DNA of 30,822 nt from Firmicutes bacterium UBA4795 (GTDB lineage Bacteria; Bacillota; Desulfotomaculia; Desulfotomaculales; Nap2-2B): assembly GCA_002402825.1 (NCBI GenBank), contig DHGP01000023.1:1-30822 (forward strand), given 5' to 3'. Shown here in pieces: positions 30,719 to 30,822 of this stretch. Both the position numbers and the translations under genes were made by a program. The first letter of the stretch is position 1. Each line of letters begins with the position of its first letter. The notes under the pieces were generated by a model that did no database searches, had not been told where the DNA came from, and saw nothing but the letters and a program-made list of their open reading frames with translations.

Positions 30719-30746
30719 GTAGGGGCGTATAGCTATACGCCCCTAC
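30719..30746. repeat. Palindromic repeat, family A, perfect 28-bp copy
   Basis: Arms GTAGGGGCGTATAG and CTATACGCCCCTAC form a perfect palindrome between valS and folC. The TAG stop of valS (30743-30745) lies inside it. Confidence 0.95.
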
Positions 30747-30822
30747 AAATCTTTGCCTTCCAATAGTACCAGCCGTTCTTTTACGGCTGTTAGTTTGGTT
30801 AAGAACTCCGTTTCCTTAGCCC
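30743..30822 (-). CDS. valS: Valyl-tRNA synthetase, C-terminal end (partial)
   Basis: The window's last 80 bases on the minus strand encode AKETEFLTKLTAVKERLVLL followed by EGKDL and TAG. This alternating basic/acidic helix fits the C-terminal coiled-coil arm of ValS (tRNA-binding domain), and valS directly upstream of folC is the usual order in Clostridia. The rest lies beyond the window. Only 25 residues are seen, so the call leans on context. The stop codon is supplied by the palindromic repeat at 30719-30746, so the final residues may differ from homologues. Confidence 0.65.
   Translation of the reverse strand, partial: AKETEFLTKLTAVKERLVLLEGKDL

Overview
The window reads as chromosomal DNA of an anaerobic, endospore-forming member of the Clostridia (Bacillota), probably a Peptococcaceae/Desulfotomaculum/Moorella-like lineage. 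The evidence is spo0A, spoIVB and spoIVFA/FB, a MinCDE system with MinE, a ferredoxin-dependent 2-oxoacid oxidoreductase, and the order valS-folC-DUF4321-mreBCD-mrdA-minCDE-rodA-spoIVFA-spoIVFB. The assignment rests on gene content and order; no database was searched. Non-ATG starts are very common: TTG is the best-supported start of at least nine genes.

Layout. Bases 1-3.9 kb are a loose accessory stretch: a HicB-like antitoxin, a broken threonine synthase, an unrecognised 98-aa protein with an operator-like palindrome, a DUF1614 membrane protein, an SDR oxidoreductase, and an Hsp20 chaperone with an (ATA)10 tract in its leader. A PerR-type regulator follows, on the other strand. From 15.7 kb down to 3.5 kb nearly everything is on the minus strand: nadK, spoIVB, spo0A, a SteA/SteB-like pair, two glycosyltransferases, a P-loop ATPase, a ferredoxin and VorB/VorA/VorC, a peptidase T-like enzyme and perR. 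From 16.0 to 18.3 kb lie an alpha/beta hydrolase, an amphi-Trp protein and purC. From 30.8 kb down to 18.3 kb a long minus-strand cluster runs from valS (partial) to spoIVFB and covers cell shape, division-site selection and sigma-K activation.

How the genes work together. MreBCD, PBP2 and RodA form an elongasome; MinCDE places the septum; Spo0A commits the cell to sporulation; SpoIVB signals from the forespore to SpoIVFA/FB in the mother cell. Three nearly identical sigma-H-type promoters (AGCAGGAAAT, 11-nt spacer, RnnGAA) precede spo0A, minC and the P-loop ATPase/Vor operon. This suggests that a 2-oxoacid oxidoreductase is switched on at the transition to sporulation together with spo0A and minC.

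Most notable: (i) that promoter trio; (ii) a SteA-SteB-GT2-GT4 envelope module behind spo0A, with its own promoter; (iii) a MinC lacking the FtsZ-inhibiting N-terminal domain; (iv) charged insertions in both RodA and its partner PBP2; (v) small palindromic repeats that have colonised gene ends, one lying in frame inside folC and another supplying the valS stop codon; (vi) a six-codon leader ORF with a strong Shine-Dalgarno ahead of nadK.

If the thrC remnant is counted, no gene-free stretch exceeds 300 bases.
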